Shown: positions 36,792 to 46,449 of the stretch, one piece after another
Numbering within the stretch: the stretch's first letter is position 1
Layout of the letters: each line of letters begins with the position of its first letter
Source: Dyadobacter fanqingshengii
Lineage (GTDB): Bacteria; Bacteroidota; Bacteroidia; Cytophagales; Spirosomataceae
DNA length: 64,000 nucleotides
NCBI RefSeq assembly: GCF_023822005.2
Contig: NZ_CP098806.1
Span: 5,082,501-5,146,500 of the forward strand
Direction: 5' to 3'
Position numbers and translations under genes: made by a program
Notes under the pieces: generated by a model
What the model saw: the letters and a program-made list of their open reading frames with translations, nothing else
The model's database searches: none
Told to the model about the DNA's origin: nothing

Positions 36792-36920
36792 ATGAAAAAG
36801 ACATTACTTCTCCTTGCTATTTGCGGCTCGCTAGCATTTGCATCTTGCACCAAACATGCTTGCCCTGCTTACGGTTCTACGCAAAAAGTAACTTTGCCAG
36901 CGCCTGCTCAAAGAGTCTGA
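36792..36920 (+). CDS. Small lipoprotein, 42 residues
   Basis: MKKTLLLLAICGSLAFASC is a clear lipoprotein signal (lipobox FASC, lipidated cysteine at residue 19), leaving a mature peptide of only 24 residues rich in Pro, Ala and Cys (TKHACPAYGSTQKV). It has its own promoter element after a terminator. Its last 13 bases overlap the 3' end of the convergent GmhB-like gene. Very short lipoproteins of this type recur in Bacteroidota genomes, with no known role. An in-frame upstream start exists but would break the signal. Confidence 0.75.
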   Translation: MKKTLLLLAICGSLAFASCTKHACPAYGSTQKVTLPAPAQRV

Positions 36921-37447
36921 AATTTACCTTCAAGGATTATTTTAGCTGCCTCGAACAAACTGACCGCAGCAAAATCGCCTGTTGATTTTACTGTTTCCGG
37001 AACAATCTGAATTGTTCTTACCCCCGCATTTCTTCCAGCTTCCATATCCCGGTCCCGATCGCCGATCATCCAGGACTGCTCCACATCTATATTATATTTT
37101 GCAATCGCCTTTTCGAGCATTAGCGAGCCGGGTTTCCTGGAAAGCGAAACGCCCGAGACATTGGGATGATAGGGTGAAAAATAAAGGTCGTCCAATGCAT
37201 TGCCGGACGCCTGCTGCATGGCTTCGTGAATAGCGTAAACGTTGTCAGCATTATAAAGCCCCTTTGCAATGCCAGCCTGATTCGTAATGACAACCAGCAG
37301 ATAACCAGCCTCTTTAAGGGCTTTAAGCGCTTCCACAACGCCTTCGGGAATCACGAGTTTTTCCAGATCGTACAAATAATCCGGGCAATCCTCATTCAGC
37401 ACTCCATCGCGGTCGAGGAAGATGCATTTTGTTTTAGGTAAAGACAT
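36908..37447 (-). CDS. gmhB: HAD-IIIA phosphatase, D-glycero-D-manno-heptose-1,7-bisphosphate 7-phosphatase-like
   Basis: A protein of 179 residues with the HAD motifs FLDRDGVLNED (Asp12, Asp14), VITNQAGIAKG, SRKPGSLM and MIGDRDRDMEAG. GmhB dephosphorylates heptose bisphosphate on the way to ADP-heptose for LPS. The loop that in E. coli GmhB binds zinc through three cysteines and a histidine (CPHHP...CxCRKP) here reads SPYHP...SLSRKP, so the cysteines are gone; a related HAD phosphatase is therefore possible. It lies 12 bases after hemE. Confidence 0.78.
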   Translation of the reverse strand: MSLPKTKCIFLDRDGVLNEDCPDYLYDLEKLVIPEGVVEALKALKEAGYLLVVITNQAGIAKGLYNADNVYAIHEAMQQASGNALDDLYFSPYHPNVSGVSLSRKPGSLMLEKAIAKYNIDVEQSWMIGDRDRDMEAGRNAGVRTIQIVPETVKSTGDFAAVSLFEAAKIILEGKFQTL

Positions 37448-37459
37448 AAAAAGGAGTGA

Positions 37460-38485
37460 CTAGGAAGAAAATTCTTTAACGGATTCGATGAAACAACGCA
37501 CTTTATCAGGATCTGTGTCAGGATAGACGCCGTGACCTAAATTCGCGATATAGCGTTGTGTGCCAAATTGCTGCACCATACTTTTCACCTCTTTCCTGAT
37601 CTGATCATATGAAGCGTATAGCACGCAAGGGTCAAGATTTCCTTGTAATGTTTTGTTAGGAATTAACTCACGTGATTCTGCAATGTCCATATTCCAATCA
37701 AGCCCAACAACCGAACAATTAAGCTCCGAAATGGCCTTGCGCGCGAAGAATGCGCCTTTGGCAAAAACGGTAACGGGCGCTTCCGAAATGGCATCGCAGA
37801 TCTGTTTGATATATGGCAAAGAAAACGTGTTGTACTGCTCAGGCGATAATATCCCGGCCCATGAATCGAAGATCTGAACCAGATTTGCACCTGCTGCAAT
37901 CTGCGCTTTTAAGTAAGCAATAGTGCTATCCGTTATTTTTTGAAGCAGTAAATGCGAGAATTCGGGATCGGCGTAAAGATGCTTTTTTGCCACTGAGAAT
38001 GTCTTCGAACCTTTGCCTTCCGTCATGTAACAGAATATCGTAAATGGCGCTCCGGCAAAACCGATTAATGGCACGCGGCCTGCCAAACCGTCTTTTGTTA
38101 GCTTAATGGCATCCAGCACATATTTCAAATCCGTTTCCGGTTCTGCAATGTGCAGTTTTTCAAGATCTTGAATGGTGTGGACTGTGGCAGGAAAAACGGG
38201 TCCGCGCTGCTCGGCCATTTCGTATGGCAAGCCCATTGCTTCGGGTATAACCAGAATGTCGGAAAATATAATGGCCGCATCAACACCCAATAGATCAACG
38301 GGTTGCAAGGTAACTTCGGCAGCCATTTCAGGCGTTGTTGCCAACTTGATAAAGCTTCCGGCCTTCTCGCGAACGGCCCTGTATTCAGCCAAAATCCGGC
38401 CAGCCTGCCGCATCATCCAAACCGGCGTACGCTCTGTTTTTTCACCACGCGCCGCACGGAGCAAAAGATCATTTTTCAATTCCAT
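37460..38485 (-). CDS. hemE: Uroporphyrinogen decarboxylase
   Basis: A protein of 341 residues with both family signatures: [12 protein letters not shown] near residue 18 and [16 protein letters not shown] near residue 140. The catalytic aspartate region [14 protein letters not shown] is intact. It removes four carboxyl groups from uroporphyrinogen III to give coproporphyrinogen III in heme synthesis (cytoplasm). It lies 27 bases after the TonB-dependent receptor gene and 12 bases before the GmhB-like gene, so all three may share a transcript. Confidence 0.97.
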   Translation of the reverse strand: MELKNDLLLRAARGEKTERTPVWMMRQAGRILAEYRAVREKAGSFIKLATTPEMAAEVTLQPVDLLGVDAAIIFSDILVIPEAMGLPYEMAEQRGPVFPATVHTIQDLEKLHIAEPETDLKYVLDAIKLTKDGLAGRVPLIGFAGAPFTIFCYMTEGKGSKTFSVAKKHLYADPEFSHLLLQKITDSTIAYLKAQIAAGANLVQIFDSWAGILSPEQYNTFSLPYIKQICDAISEAPVTVFAKGAFFARKAISELNCSVVGLDWNMDIAESRELIPNKTLQGNLDPCVLYASYDQIRKEVKSMVQQFGTQRYIANLGHGVYPDTDPDKVRCFIESVKEFSS

Positions 38486-38512
38486 GCGGCAAAGTTAGGC
38501 AGAAACTGCATA

Positions 38513-40963
38513 TCAAAACCTAAAATTCACCCCGACCAGAAAATTCCTGCCGGCTTGCGGGAAGTAAAAATTCTCTTGCGTCAAAGCGCCTCCGGCGAAA
38601 TAGCCGTACGTGTATCCATTGGATTCGTATTTCTCATCGAGCACATTGTTGACCAGTAAATTGATGGAAACTTCTCTCATCCAGCTCGGTCTGATGGTCC
38701 AGGAAAGGCGCACGTCGTTTGTAAAATAGGCGTCGAGTTTTCGCGTTTCGGAAGACGTGTTGTCCAGATATTGCTTGCCGACATATTTGCTAAGCAGCGC
38801 CAATTCCAGATCTTTTCTCAGGATGTAAGTCAGCTGACTTCCTGCAATCGCATTAGGCGAGAATGAAATGTCCGACTTGCCGTGGTTGACCGTGTTGTAA
38901 TCGCCCGTGTCGTAGTTGATGACATATTCCGTAAAATCCCGGATCTTATTCTGGCTGAAAGTCGCATTAACGTTCCATTTCAAAGATTTACTAAAAGCAA
39001 TTGCGCCTTCCAGCTCGACACCGGTGCGATAACTTTTCGGAACATTTACGCGAATTGAATTTCCCACATCATTGATTTGCCCTGTCAAAACCAGCTGATT
39101 TTTATAGCTCATCAAATAATAATTCGCCGAGAAAGCCCATATGCCGCGTTGTGTCCGAAAGCCAGCCTCGACATTTTGCAATTGTTCACTTTTTGGAAAT
39201 AGCCCCGCGGTCGACGAGGTAAAATCATCCCTGTTTGGCTCGCGATTTCCCACACTGTAAGATGCATAAACCGAGCTTTGATCTGCCAATTGATAGGTTA
39301 ACCCTGCTTTTGGATTAAAAAACGAGTAAGATTCGTCAAATGCAAGTGCAACCTGATCATTATCAGTGCCCTGGATGTTATGATTTACAGTTCTGAATTG
39401 CAAATCGACGAATGCATTCAGCTTCGGAGTCAGCTGATAATATAGCTTTCCATAAACGTTGAAATCCTTCTTAATGCCTTTGCTGTAATAATATTGGTGA
39501 TCGTTTTCGATATTTCCGGCGTTGCGCGCCCAGATGATGCGGCCGTAATGGTCGCCATCATAATAGTTATAACCGCCGCCGAAGCTCGCAGTCAGCTTTT
39601 TAAAACTGTTGTATTCCAATGAAAAAGTGGAGCCATAAAAATAGTTATCCAGCCAGCGACGACGGATCAGATCAGTGCTCGTAAGCGTATCCTGGCCGAT
39701 GACAACATTGGGTAAATTGTAGTTGCCGTAATTATCACCCACTCGCGACTGCTCATAATAACCCAGCCCGCGAACGAGGAAAGCATTAAGGTTAAAAATC
39801 CATTTATCGCTTAAATTATGCGACGAAACGATCTGGTAATGATCCTGGCGGTAATTATCCACCTCGTTTTTGTAAGTGTATGAATTGTAAGTCCGATCAT
39901 CCGAATCCAGCAAGTTCTGTGCATCTTTTTCACTCAAACCATTCCGGTCAATGTAGCTTAAAATTCCTTCGCGGTTACCCCGCAATTTTGCCTCCGGCAC
40001 GCCATTCCACGATTGGTAAGTGCGCTCATTGCCGGAAAACACATTCACCCGCACAAAACTCTTCTTCCCAAAAAATCCACCCGACAAATAATAAGAATGC
40101 AATTCGGAGGAAGCCCTATCCACATAACCATCTGACGAAACGCGCGACAGCCTTGCGTCAAATGTAAACTTCTCCTTAACCAGCCCTGAACCGACTTTCA
40201 ATGTGTTTTTGAATGTATTAAACGACCCATAAGAGTTGTTCAACTCAGCATAAGGCTTTTCCTGAAATGCATTGGTGTTAATGTTGACCGACGCTCCAAA
40301 AGCGCCGGAGCCATTGGTAGAAGTTCCCACACCTCTTTGAATCTGAATGCTGCTGACCGAAGAAGCAAAATCCGGCATATTAACCCAGAAAACGCCCTGA
40401 CTTTCGGCGTCGTTATAAGGAATCCCGTTAACAGTCACATTGATACGCGTCGCATCGGAGCCTCGTATGCGTATGCCCGAGTAACCTATACCCGCGCCTG
40501 CATCGCTTGTGCTCACGAGCGAAGGTGTGAAGTTGAGCAGAACCGGCAAATCTTGTCCAAGGTTTTGTTTATCAATGGCTTCCGCAGTAACATTGGTGTA
40601 AGCCATAGCCGTTCTATCCGTTACGCGGGTTGCGTTGATAATCACTTCGTCGGCCTGGTAAGTGCTTTTGGTGAGCTTGATTTCCAGTTGGTTATCTGTG
40701 GATAACGGTAGTTTCTGGGTTTGGTAACCGATGTAGGAGACTTCTAATGTTGAAATATTCTCGGAAATGTTGCGCAGACTGAAATTCCCTGCGCCGTCGG
40801 TCTGTGTACCGCGAATGTCGCTGGCTTTAATGGTCGCTCCCGGCAGGGGTTTTCCGTCTTCCGCATCCGTAACACGACCGGAAACGGATCGTTGTGCAAA
40901 TGCAGAACGGAATGATAATGTGCTGATTATGAATATAAACAGATAGGTAGTAACGTTTCGCAT
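38513..40963 (-). CDS. TonB-dependent receptor under a TPP riboswitch (likely thiamine uptake)
   Basis: A protein of 816 residues. The start is set at 40963, where MRNVTTYLFIFIISTLSF begins a signal peptide; a longer frame begins 33 bases upstream without one. After it come a carboxypeptidase-regulatory-like beta sandwich (SVSGRVTDAEDGKPLPGATI), a plug domain (VLLNFTPSLVSTSDAGAGIG, IRIRGSDATRINVTVNGIPY) and a long barrel closing with GRNFLVGVNFRF. The TPP riboswitch 52 bases upstream strongly suggests that the cargo is thiamine or a related vitamer imported across the outer membrane. No thiamine permease or biosynthetic gene is adjacent. Confidence 0.93.
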   Translation of the reverse strand: MRNVTTYLFIFIISTLSFRSAFAQRSVSGRVTDAEDGKPLPGATIKASDIRGTQTDGAGNFSLRNISENISTLEVSYIGYQTQKLPLSTDNQLEIKLTKSTYQADEVIINATRVTDRTAMAYTNVTAEAIDKQNLGQDLPVLLNFTPSLVSTSDAGAGIGYSGIRIRGSDATRINVTVNGIPYNDAESQGVFWVNMPDFASSVSSIQIQRGVGTSTNGSGAFGASVNINTNAFQEKPYAELNNSYGSFNTFKNTLKVGSGLVKEKFTFDARLSRVSSDGYVDRASSELHSYYLSGGFFGKKSFVRVNVFSGNERTYQSWNGVPEAKLRGNREGILSYIDRNGLSEKDAQNLLDSDDRTYNSYTYKNEVDNYRQDHYQIVSSHNLSDKWIFNLNAFLVRGLGYYEQSRVGDNYGNYNLPNVVIGQDTLTSTDLIRRRWLDNYFYGSTFSLEYNSFKKLTASFGGGYNYYDGDHYGRIIWARNAGNIENDHQYYYSKGIKKDFNVYGKLYYQLTPKLNAFVDLQFRTVNHNIQGTDNDQVALAFDESYSFFNPKAGLTYQLADQSSVYASYSVGNREPNRDDFTSSTAGLFPKSEQLQNVEAGFRTQRGIWAFSANYYLMSYKNQLVLTGQINDVGNSIRVNVPKSYRTGVELEGAIAFSKSLKWNVNATFSQNKIRDFTEYVINYDTGDYNTVNHGKSDISFSPNAIAGSQLTYILRKDLELALLSKYVGKQYLDNTSSETRKLDAYFTNDVRLSWTIRPSWMREVSINLLVNNVLDEKYESNGYTYGYFAGGALTQENFYFPQAGRNFLVGVNFRF

Positions 40964-41014
40964 TGCGATGATTTGGTTACAACAGGCAGGGGCCACCTAT
41001 CAAATGGTTGCTTT

Positions 41015-41092
41015 TCTCTCCCTACGCCGGCATTACCCGGATCAGGTCATATGGGTTTGATCTCAGCCCGTTCGGTTGGGCACCCCTTGAGA
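41015..41092 (-). promoter_or_regulatory. TPP (THI-box) riboswitch
   Basis: On the reverse strand the THI-box hallmarks follow in order: AAGGGGTGCCC, then GGGCTGAGATCAAACCC, ATGACCTGATCCGGGTAATG and CCGGCGTAGGGA. A P1 stem closes TCTC with GAGA. It lies in the leader of the TonB-dependent receptor gene and should reduce its expression when thiamine diphosphate is plentiful. Confidence 0.96.
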
Positions 41093-41142
41093 TTATGCTG
41101 CAAAGCTACGCCGGAACAGCGGATGATTCAAGCCTTGTTAAA

Positions 41143-41445
41143 TTATTGTTGTCTTTCAAACCACTTTTCCGGGCTCTGACTTGTATGAAGCACAGCGGTT
41201 ATCAAAATTGTCCTATCCGATTCATTTACTACAAAGTGAATCGTAAATGGAAAGACGTCGACCACTGCCGTGCGCACAGCATGATAACGAACCGGATAAA
41301 GCTGCGGATTTTCGGAAATTCTTTTGACTTTACTTCTTATGAACTTGATAAATCGCTTTCCCAAATCTGGCTGCTGCTCATTATACCAAGTTGCAGCTTC
41401 CCGAATATCTTGCTTAGCTAATGGAAGGATTAAGAGTTTATACAT
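41143..41445 (-). CDS. RelE/ParE family toxin
   Basis: A protein of 100 residues with the ParE pattern: LLILPLAKQDIREAATWYNEQQPDLGKRF, then PVRYHAVRTAVVDVFPFTIHFVV and a final beta strand ILITAVLHTSQSP. ParE toxins poison gyrase, RelE toxins cleave mRNA; the family member is not decided by sequence. Its ATG overlaps the antitoxin stop by one base (TAATG), so translation is coupled. It ends 50 bases before the TPP riboswitch on the same strand. Confidence 0.88.
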   Translation of the reverse strand: MYKLLILPLAKQDIREAATWYNEQQPDLGKRFIKFIRSKVKRISENPQLYPVRYHAVRTAVVDVFPFTIHFVVNESDRTILITAVLHTSQSPEKWFERQQ

Positions 41446-41678
41446 TAAAGACCTTTTTCGATTTCATCCAAGGCCGTATCAAAGTCAATCGCTTCCTCAG
41501 GATTTTTCTTGAAGCTTGCTAATCTATCCAAAACGACATCTTTATGCCATTGTGGAATGTTGTCTGTTTCCTCTTGTTCAATGTCGGCATATTTGGTTTT
41601 CAAGGCATTCCATTCTGTTATAGGAATATAAACACCGGTTGTAACACCTTGGCTGTCTGAAATATATTGGAGTTTCAT
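41445..41678 (-). CDS. Antitoxin of the ParE-type module
   Basis: A protein of 77 residues, acidic overall, ending PEEAIDFDTALDEIEKGL. Acidic C-terminal tails of this kind wrap ParE-type toxins. It precedes and overlaps the toxin gene. No DNA-binding motif is obvious. The pair forms a single transcription unit. Confidence 0.82.
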   Translation of the reverse strand: MKLQYISDSQGVTTGVYIPITEWNALKTKYADIEQEETDNIPQWHKDVVLDRLASFKKNPEEAIDFDTALDEIEKGL

Positions 41679-41851
41679 AAGCTTTGCTTTTATTTTATAG
41701 AATCATTTCATTACGAAAAAACGATCCGTCTCTTTCACAAATATAAACATTTAAAAGCGAAGAGGCGATTGGGTCAATCTCCAAAACTTCCCTTCTTTTC
41801 CTTATTTTTACATAACATATAAAATCAACCTGACTTACTCATAAATCAATA

Positions 41852-43105
41852 ATGGCGAGCTATACAGACACGATTGAAACGAATGCTTCACAGCAGGCTA
41901 TGGACCTGGAATATCGCTATGGGGCGCATAATTATAAGCCGATGCCGGTTGTTTTGGAACGTGGGCTGGGTGTGCATGTCTGGGATGTGGAGGGGAAGCA
42001 ATACCTGGATTTTTTGTCTGCTTACAGTGCAGTGAGCCAGGGACATTGCCATCCGCGAATTATTGACGCCATGATCACTCAGGCGCAAAAGCTGACGCTT
42101 ACTTCCCGGGCTTTTTATAATGATAAGCTAGGCGAATGTGAAAAATTCCTTTGTGAATATTTTGGTTTCGATAAAGTGCTGATGATGAACTCGGGCGTGG
42201 AAGGTGGGGAAACAGCTTTGAAACTGACGCGGAAATGGGCTTATAAAGTGAAAGGCATTGAGCTTAACAAGGCCAAAACAGTTTACGCTTCCGGCAACTT
42301 CTGGGGCCGTACATTAGCAGCCATTTCATCTTCAACGGACCCATCCAGCACGAACGATTACGGACCATTTTTGCCGGGTTTTGAAATCATCCCTTTTGAT
42401 GACCTCGAAGCGTTGGAAAATGCATTTAAATCCGATCCGAACATTGCCGGTTTTATGGTCGAACCGATTCAGGGCGAGGCTGGCGTCGTGGTCCCCGGCG
42501 ACGGTTACCTGAAAGGCGTTCGGGAGCTTTGTACCAGATACAATGTGCTCTTCATCGCCGACGAAGTGCAAACGGGCATCGGGCGAACAGGCAAGCGTCT
42601 TGCATGCGATTGGGAAGGCGTTAAACCGGACATTCTGGTTTTAGGAAAAGCGCTTTCAGGTGGCGTCATGCCCGTCTCAGCTGCATTTGCAGATGATGAA
42701 GTAATGCTGACCATTGCGCCCGGCGAGCATGGTTCCACTTACGGCGGAAATCCCCTGGCGTGTGCGGTTACTGTGGCCGCTTTGCAAGTGGTTATCGACG
42801 AAAACCTGGCAGAAAATGCTGAAAAAATGGGGCAGCTTTTTAGAAGCAGAATTGTAGATTTACAAAAACAATGTTCTCTGATAGAAGTCGTTAGAGGAAA
42901 GGGCTTGTTGAATGCAATCGTGATCAATGATACGGAAGACAGCCATACCGCAATGGACCTTTGTTATAAAATGATGGAAAAAGGACTGCTATGCAAGCCA
43001 ACACACGGTAATAAGATCCGGTTTGCGCCTCCTTTGGTCATTAATGAAGAACAGATGAACCAGGCATGTGACATTATAGAGCAGGTATTTTTAGAAAATG
43101 CATAG
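41852..43105 (+). CDS. rocD: Ornithine--oxo-acid transaminase
   Basis: A protein of 417 residues. Class III aminotransferase features are [52 protein letters not shown] and the PLP lysine K266 in LGKALSGG. The opening [22 protein letters not shown] and [13 protein letters not shown] match ornithine aminotransferase, which converts ornithine and 2-oxoglutarate to glutamate semialdehyde. The S41 peptidase gene follows by 6 bases and is probably co-transcribed. Confidence 0.94.
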   Translation: MASYTDTIETNASQQAMDLEYRYGAHNYKPMPVVLERGLGVHVWDVEGKQYLDFLSAYSAVSQGHCHPRIIDAMITQAQKLTLTSRAFYNDKLGECEKFLCEYFGFDKVLMMNSGVEGGETALKLTRKWAYKVKGIELNKAKTVYASGNFWGRTLAAISSSTDPSSTNDYGPFLPGFEIIPFDDLEALENAFKSDPNIAGFMVEPIQGEAGVVVPGDGYLKGVRELCTRYNVLFIADEVQTGIGRTGKRLACDWEGVKPDILVLGKALSGGVMPVSAAFADDEVMLTIAPGEHGSTYGGNPLACAVTVAALQVVIDENLAENAEKMGQLFRSRIVDLQKQCSLIEVVRGKGLLNAIVINDTEDSHTAMDLCYKMMEKGLLCKPTHGNKIRFAPPLVINEEQMNQACDIIEQVFLENA

Positions 43106-43111
43106 CCGTTT

Positions 43112-44506
43112 ATGAAAATAAAATTATTACTGGCCATTCTTTCCATTAGCGCGGCAGTGCTTTCATGCAAAGAAAAAAATGTAGATCCCGCAACGGATAA
43201 GGAAACAAACGAGTGGATCTACGAAAATATGAAATACTGGTATTACTGGAATGATAACATGACTTCTTCTCCGGACTATTCCAAAGACCCGGCGTCGTTT
43301 TTCGAATCGCTTTTGTATCGTTATGATGCTGTGGCTCGGCCGGATGGCGACCGGTTTTCTTGGATTCAGGAAAGTGCTGAGGAACTGGAAGCGTCGCTGG
43401 CAGGACAGTCTAAGGGTTCCGGAATGGAATACAAGCTTACCTACTTCCCAACGGGCAGCCAAAACGTAATGGGTGTGGTGCTTTATGTGCTGCCTGATTC
43501 ACCGGCGGCTAAGGCCGGCTTCAAGAGAGGTGATATTTTCAGCAGCGTGAGTGGCCAGAAACTGACGGGCTCTAATTATAGCAAACTCCTTAATTCACAG
43601 GAAAAACTCACTTATACATTAGCAACAATCAATGCGGAAGGGACTTTGACAGAAGGAACAACAACACGCGACATTACGCCGATCGTTTTGCAGGAAGATC
43701 CTGTTTTCTTTGATACACTATATAATATTGGCGCAAACAAAATAGGCTATGTGGTTTACCATCAGTTCATTCCTGAGCCTTTTCAAGCCAATAACAAGCA
43801 GTACGACAAGAAGCTGGACGATATTTTCAACTCATTCAAGAATGCGAATGTCAATGCGCTGATAGTCGATTTGCGTTACAATCCAGGGGGTTATGTGAGC
43901 TCTGCGACTAACCTTGCAAGTTTGATCGCCAAGGCGACTTCCAATGATGTTTTTTATTACAAAGAATACAACACAGAGGTTACGGAGACAAACATGAAGA
44001 AGTTTGGGGAAGCATATTTCTACGACAAGTTTGCCAGCAAAAGCCAGAACATTGGTTCGCAGCTTAATGACGTTGTTTTCTTGGTTTCTTCCCGTTCGGC
44101 ATCGGCTAGCGAATTGCTGATCAACGGCTTGAAACCATACATGAATGTAACGCTCGTTGGTGGAAAAACGGTTGGCAAAAATGTGGGTTCGGTAACATTA
44201 ACCGATTCTAAAAAGAAAGTGAAATGGGGATTGCAGCCAATTGTTTCTAAATCCTTAAATAAAGACAAAAAATCCGATTATAATGTGGGTTTCACGCCGG
44301 ATATCGCTGCTAGCGAGGGCAATATTCTTTACCCATACGGAAATCCCAAAGATCCTTTACTCAGTGAAGCACTTTTCAAAATCACAGGAACACGCATTAC
44401 CAGGCAGTTGAAAAATACCCGCACATTGCAAGAAGAAGATAGTCAGGAAATTACATCCACGATTCAGCGGAAAGCGGGCGGCAGTAACATGTTCTATGAC
44501 GAATAG
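43112..44506 (+). CDS. S41 family C-terminal-processing peptidase, lipoprotein
   Basis: A protein of 464 residues with a lipoprotein signal (ISAAVLSCKEKN, cysteine 19). A PDZ domain around residues 105-170 (GVVLYVLPDSPAAKAGFKRGDIF) precedes the S41 core: IVDLRYNPGGYVSSATNL, FLVSSRSASASELLINGL with the catalytic serine, and VGGKTVGKNVGS with the lysine. It probably degrades or trims envelope proteins in the periplasm. It follows rocD by 6 bases. Confidence 0.93.
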   Translation: MKIKLLLAILSISAAVLSCKEKNVDPATDKETNEWIYENMKYWYYWNDNMTSSPDYSKDPASFFESLLYRYDAVARPDGDRFSWIQESAEELEASLAGQSKGSGMEYKLTYFPTGSQNVMGVVLYVLPDSPAAKAGFKRGDIFSSVSGQKLTGSNYSKLLNSQEKLTYTLATINAEGTLTEGTTTRDITPIVLQEDPVFFDTLYNIGANKIGYVVYHQFIPEPFQANNKQYDKKLDDIFNSFKNANVNALIVDLRYNPGGYVSSATNLASLIAKATSNDVFYYKEYNTEVTETNMKKFGEAYFYDKFASKSQNIGSQLNDVVFLVSSRSASASELLINGLKPYMNVTLVGGKTVGKNVGSVTLTDSKKKVKWGLQPIVSKSLNKDKKSDYNVGFTPDIAASEGNILYPYGNPKDPLLSEALFKITGTRITRQLKNTRTLQEEDSQEITSTIQRKAGGSNMFYDE

Positions 44507-44567
44507 GCTTTCAAGGGCACAGTTTTTTTATTTAATGTTGAAAACAAACATTAACTAAACGAAGCTT

Positions 44568-44822
44568 ATGGGAATCATCACTTGGATCATCGTCGGCCTG
44601 ATTGCAGGCGCAATTGCAAAGGCAATTCACCCTGGGAAAGACCCGGGCGGTTTCATTGTTACAATTCTGATCGGTATTGCCGGCGCTGTAGTAGGTGGCT
44701 GGATTTCTTCAATGCTTGGTTACGGCACCGTGGATGGTTTCAACATCGGAAGTCTTTTCGTGGCTATTTTAGGAGCGGTAATACTGCTCTTTATTTATAG
44801 AAAGTTTAGTACGAGGTCTTAA
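44568..44822 (+). CDS. GlsB/YeaQ/YmgE family stress-response membrane protein
   Basis: A protein of 84 residues with three glycine-rich hydrophobic helices: GIITWIIVGLIAGAIAKAIH, FIVTILIGIAGAVVGGWISS and IGSLFVAILGAVILLFIYRKF. This is the transglycosylase-associated family (PF04226) of inner-membrane proteins induced by stress. An inverted repeat (TTAATGTT at 44532-44539, AACATTAA at 44547-44554) lies just before the start. A terminator follows. Confidence 0.93.
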   Translation: MGIITWIIVGLIAGAIAKAIHPGKDPGGFIVTILIGIAGAVVGGWISSMLGYGTVDGFNIGSLFVAILGAVILLFIYRKFSTRS

Positions 44823-44842
44823 CGGATCAATCTTAAAATGTC

Positions 44843-44884
44843 TGGTGAGGGAACGCGTGTAAACTGTTCTCTCACCATTTTTTA
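44843..44884 (+). terminator. Rho-independent terminator after the GlsB-type gene
   Basis: TGGTGAGGGAAC and GTTCTCTCACCA pair with a single G-U wobble around a 12-base loop, followed by a T run (ATTTTTTATT). Confidence 0.85.
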
Positions 44885-44931
44885 TTGCTATTTTTACAAA
44901 TTGCAATGCTAAGTTCCTAACTGAATTACTC

Positions 44932-46446
44932 ATGAAGCTGGTTAACGATATGACTGTCTGGTTTTTGAAGCGGCGCTTCGAAAGGATAGAGCAGTTTATG
45001 AAATACCCAATTGAGACACAGCAGCGCGTTTTTTCAGAATTAATTGAAACGGCGCGATATACGGAGTGGGGAAGCAGATACAATTACGGGCAGATCCGGA
45101 CGATCAAAGAATTCCAGGATCAGGTGCCTGTTTCCGCCTACGAAGAAATTTACCCATACATTGAACGCGTGCTGAAAGGCGAACCCAATGTAATGTGGCC
45201 TTCCCAGATCGACTGGTTCTCAAAATCGTCGGGAACGACTAATGCGCGGAGCAAGTTTTTGCCGGTTTCGCCGGAAGCATTGGAAGAATGCCATTATGAA
45301 GGTGGAAAAGATATGATGACGCTGCTCATCAACAACCGGCCGGATACGATGGTTTTTGACGGTAAAGGCTTGTCGATCGGTGGTACATTACATGCGAATC
45401 CTTTTGATGATTATACCCAAATTGGCGACGTTTCAGCGGTAATTATGCAGAATTTGCCTTCCTGGGCCGAATTTATGCGCACGCCGCCACTGGACGTCGC
45501 ATTAATGGACCATTGGGAAACCAAACTGGAAAAAATGGCTTCGATTTGCTCTCAGGAGGATGTGACCAGCATTTTGGGCGTGCCCACCTGGACCATCGTT
45601 TTGCTGGACCAAATCCTGGAACTGACCGGCAAGAAGAATATGCTGGAAGTATGGCCAAATTTTGAGGTGTTCGTACATGGTGCCGTTTCTTTTGAGCCAT
45701 ACAGGGATCTGTTTATGACCAAATATTTCCCATCGGACCAGGTTTTATATCTGGAAACTTACAGCGCTTCCGAAGGCTTTTTTGCCATTCAGGATGATGT
45801 GAATAGGATTGGAGAAATGCTGCTGATGTTGGATTATGGCATTTTTTATGAATTTATTCCCGTAGAAGAAGTGGGCAAGCCGCATCCGAAAGCATTGCTT
45901 TTGGACGAAGTGGAGATCGGGAAAAATTATGCGTTGGTCATTTCTACCAATGCCGGTCTATGGCGTTACCTGATCGGGGACACGGTTAAGTTTACCTCAA
46001 CATACCCGTTCAGGCTCAAAGTAAGCGGACGTACAAAACATTTTATCAATGCATTTGGAGAGGAAGTGATTGTGGAGAATGCGGATTATGCAGTGAAAAT
46101 AGCAACACAAAAAACAGATTCGCTGGTTGCGAATTATACAGCCGGGCCTGTCTATATGGGCGACGGATCGCGCGGGCGGCATGAGTGGATCATTGAGTTC
46201 ACCAAAGAGCCTGACGATCGCGAGCATTTTATTGCCTTGCTGGATGAAGCGCTCCGCGAAGTGAATTCTGATTATGACGCCAAACGTTACAAAGATATGG
46301 CACTGCTGATGCCCAAAGTCCATTTTGTCCCCGCAGGCACATTTTATGCCTGGATGGGTAAACTTCACAAACTGGGCGGACAAAACAAGGTTCCACGACT
46401 AAGCAACAGCCGGGAATATCTGGATGATCTGCTGGCAAGTTTATAG
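44932..46446 (+). CDS. GH3 auxin-responsive promoter family protein
   Basis: A protein of 504 residues. It shows GH3-family acyl-adenylase motifs: WFSKSSGTTNARSKFLPV (phosphate loop), YSASEGFFAIQDD and YLIGDTVKFTS. Plant GH3 enzymes join acids to amino acids; bacterial homologues are common in Bacteroidota and their substrates are unknown. It is 3 bases before sbcC, so the two are translated from one transcript. Confidence 0.93.
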   Translation: MKLVNDMTVWFLKRRFERIEQFMKYPIETQQRVFSELIETARYTEWGSRYNYGQIRTIKEFQDQVPVSAYEEIYPYIERVLKGEPNVMWPSQIDWFSKSSGTTNARSKFLPVSPEALEECHYEGGKDMMTLLINNRPDTMVFDGKGLSIGGTLHANPFDDYTQIGDVSAVIMQNLPSWAEFMRTPPLDVALMDHWETKLEKMASICSQEDVTSILGVPTWTIVLLDQILELTGKKNMLEVWPNFEVFVHGAVSFEPYRDLFMTKYFPSDQVLYLETYSASEGFFAIQDDVNRIGEMLLMLDYGIFYEFIPVEEVGKPHPKALLLDEVEIGKNYALVISTNAGLWRYLIGDTVKFTSTYPFRLKVSGRTKHFINAFGEEVIVENADYAVKIATQKTDSLVANYTAGPVYMGDGSRGRHEWIIEFTKEPDDREHFIALLDEALREVNSDYDAKRYKDMALLMPKVHFVPAGTFYAWMGKLHKLGGQNKVPRLSNSREYLDDLLASL

Positions 46447-46449
46447 CAC

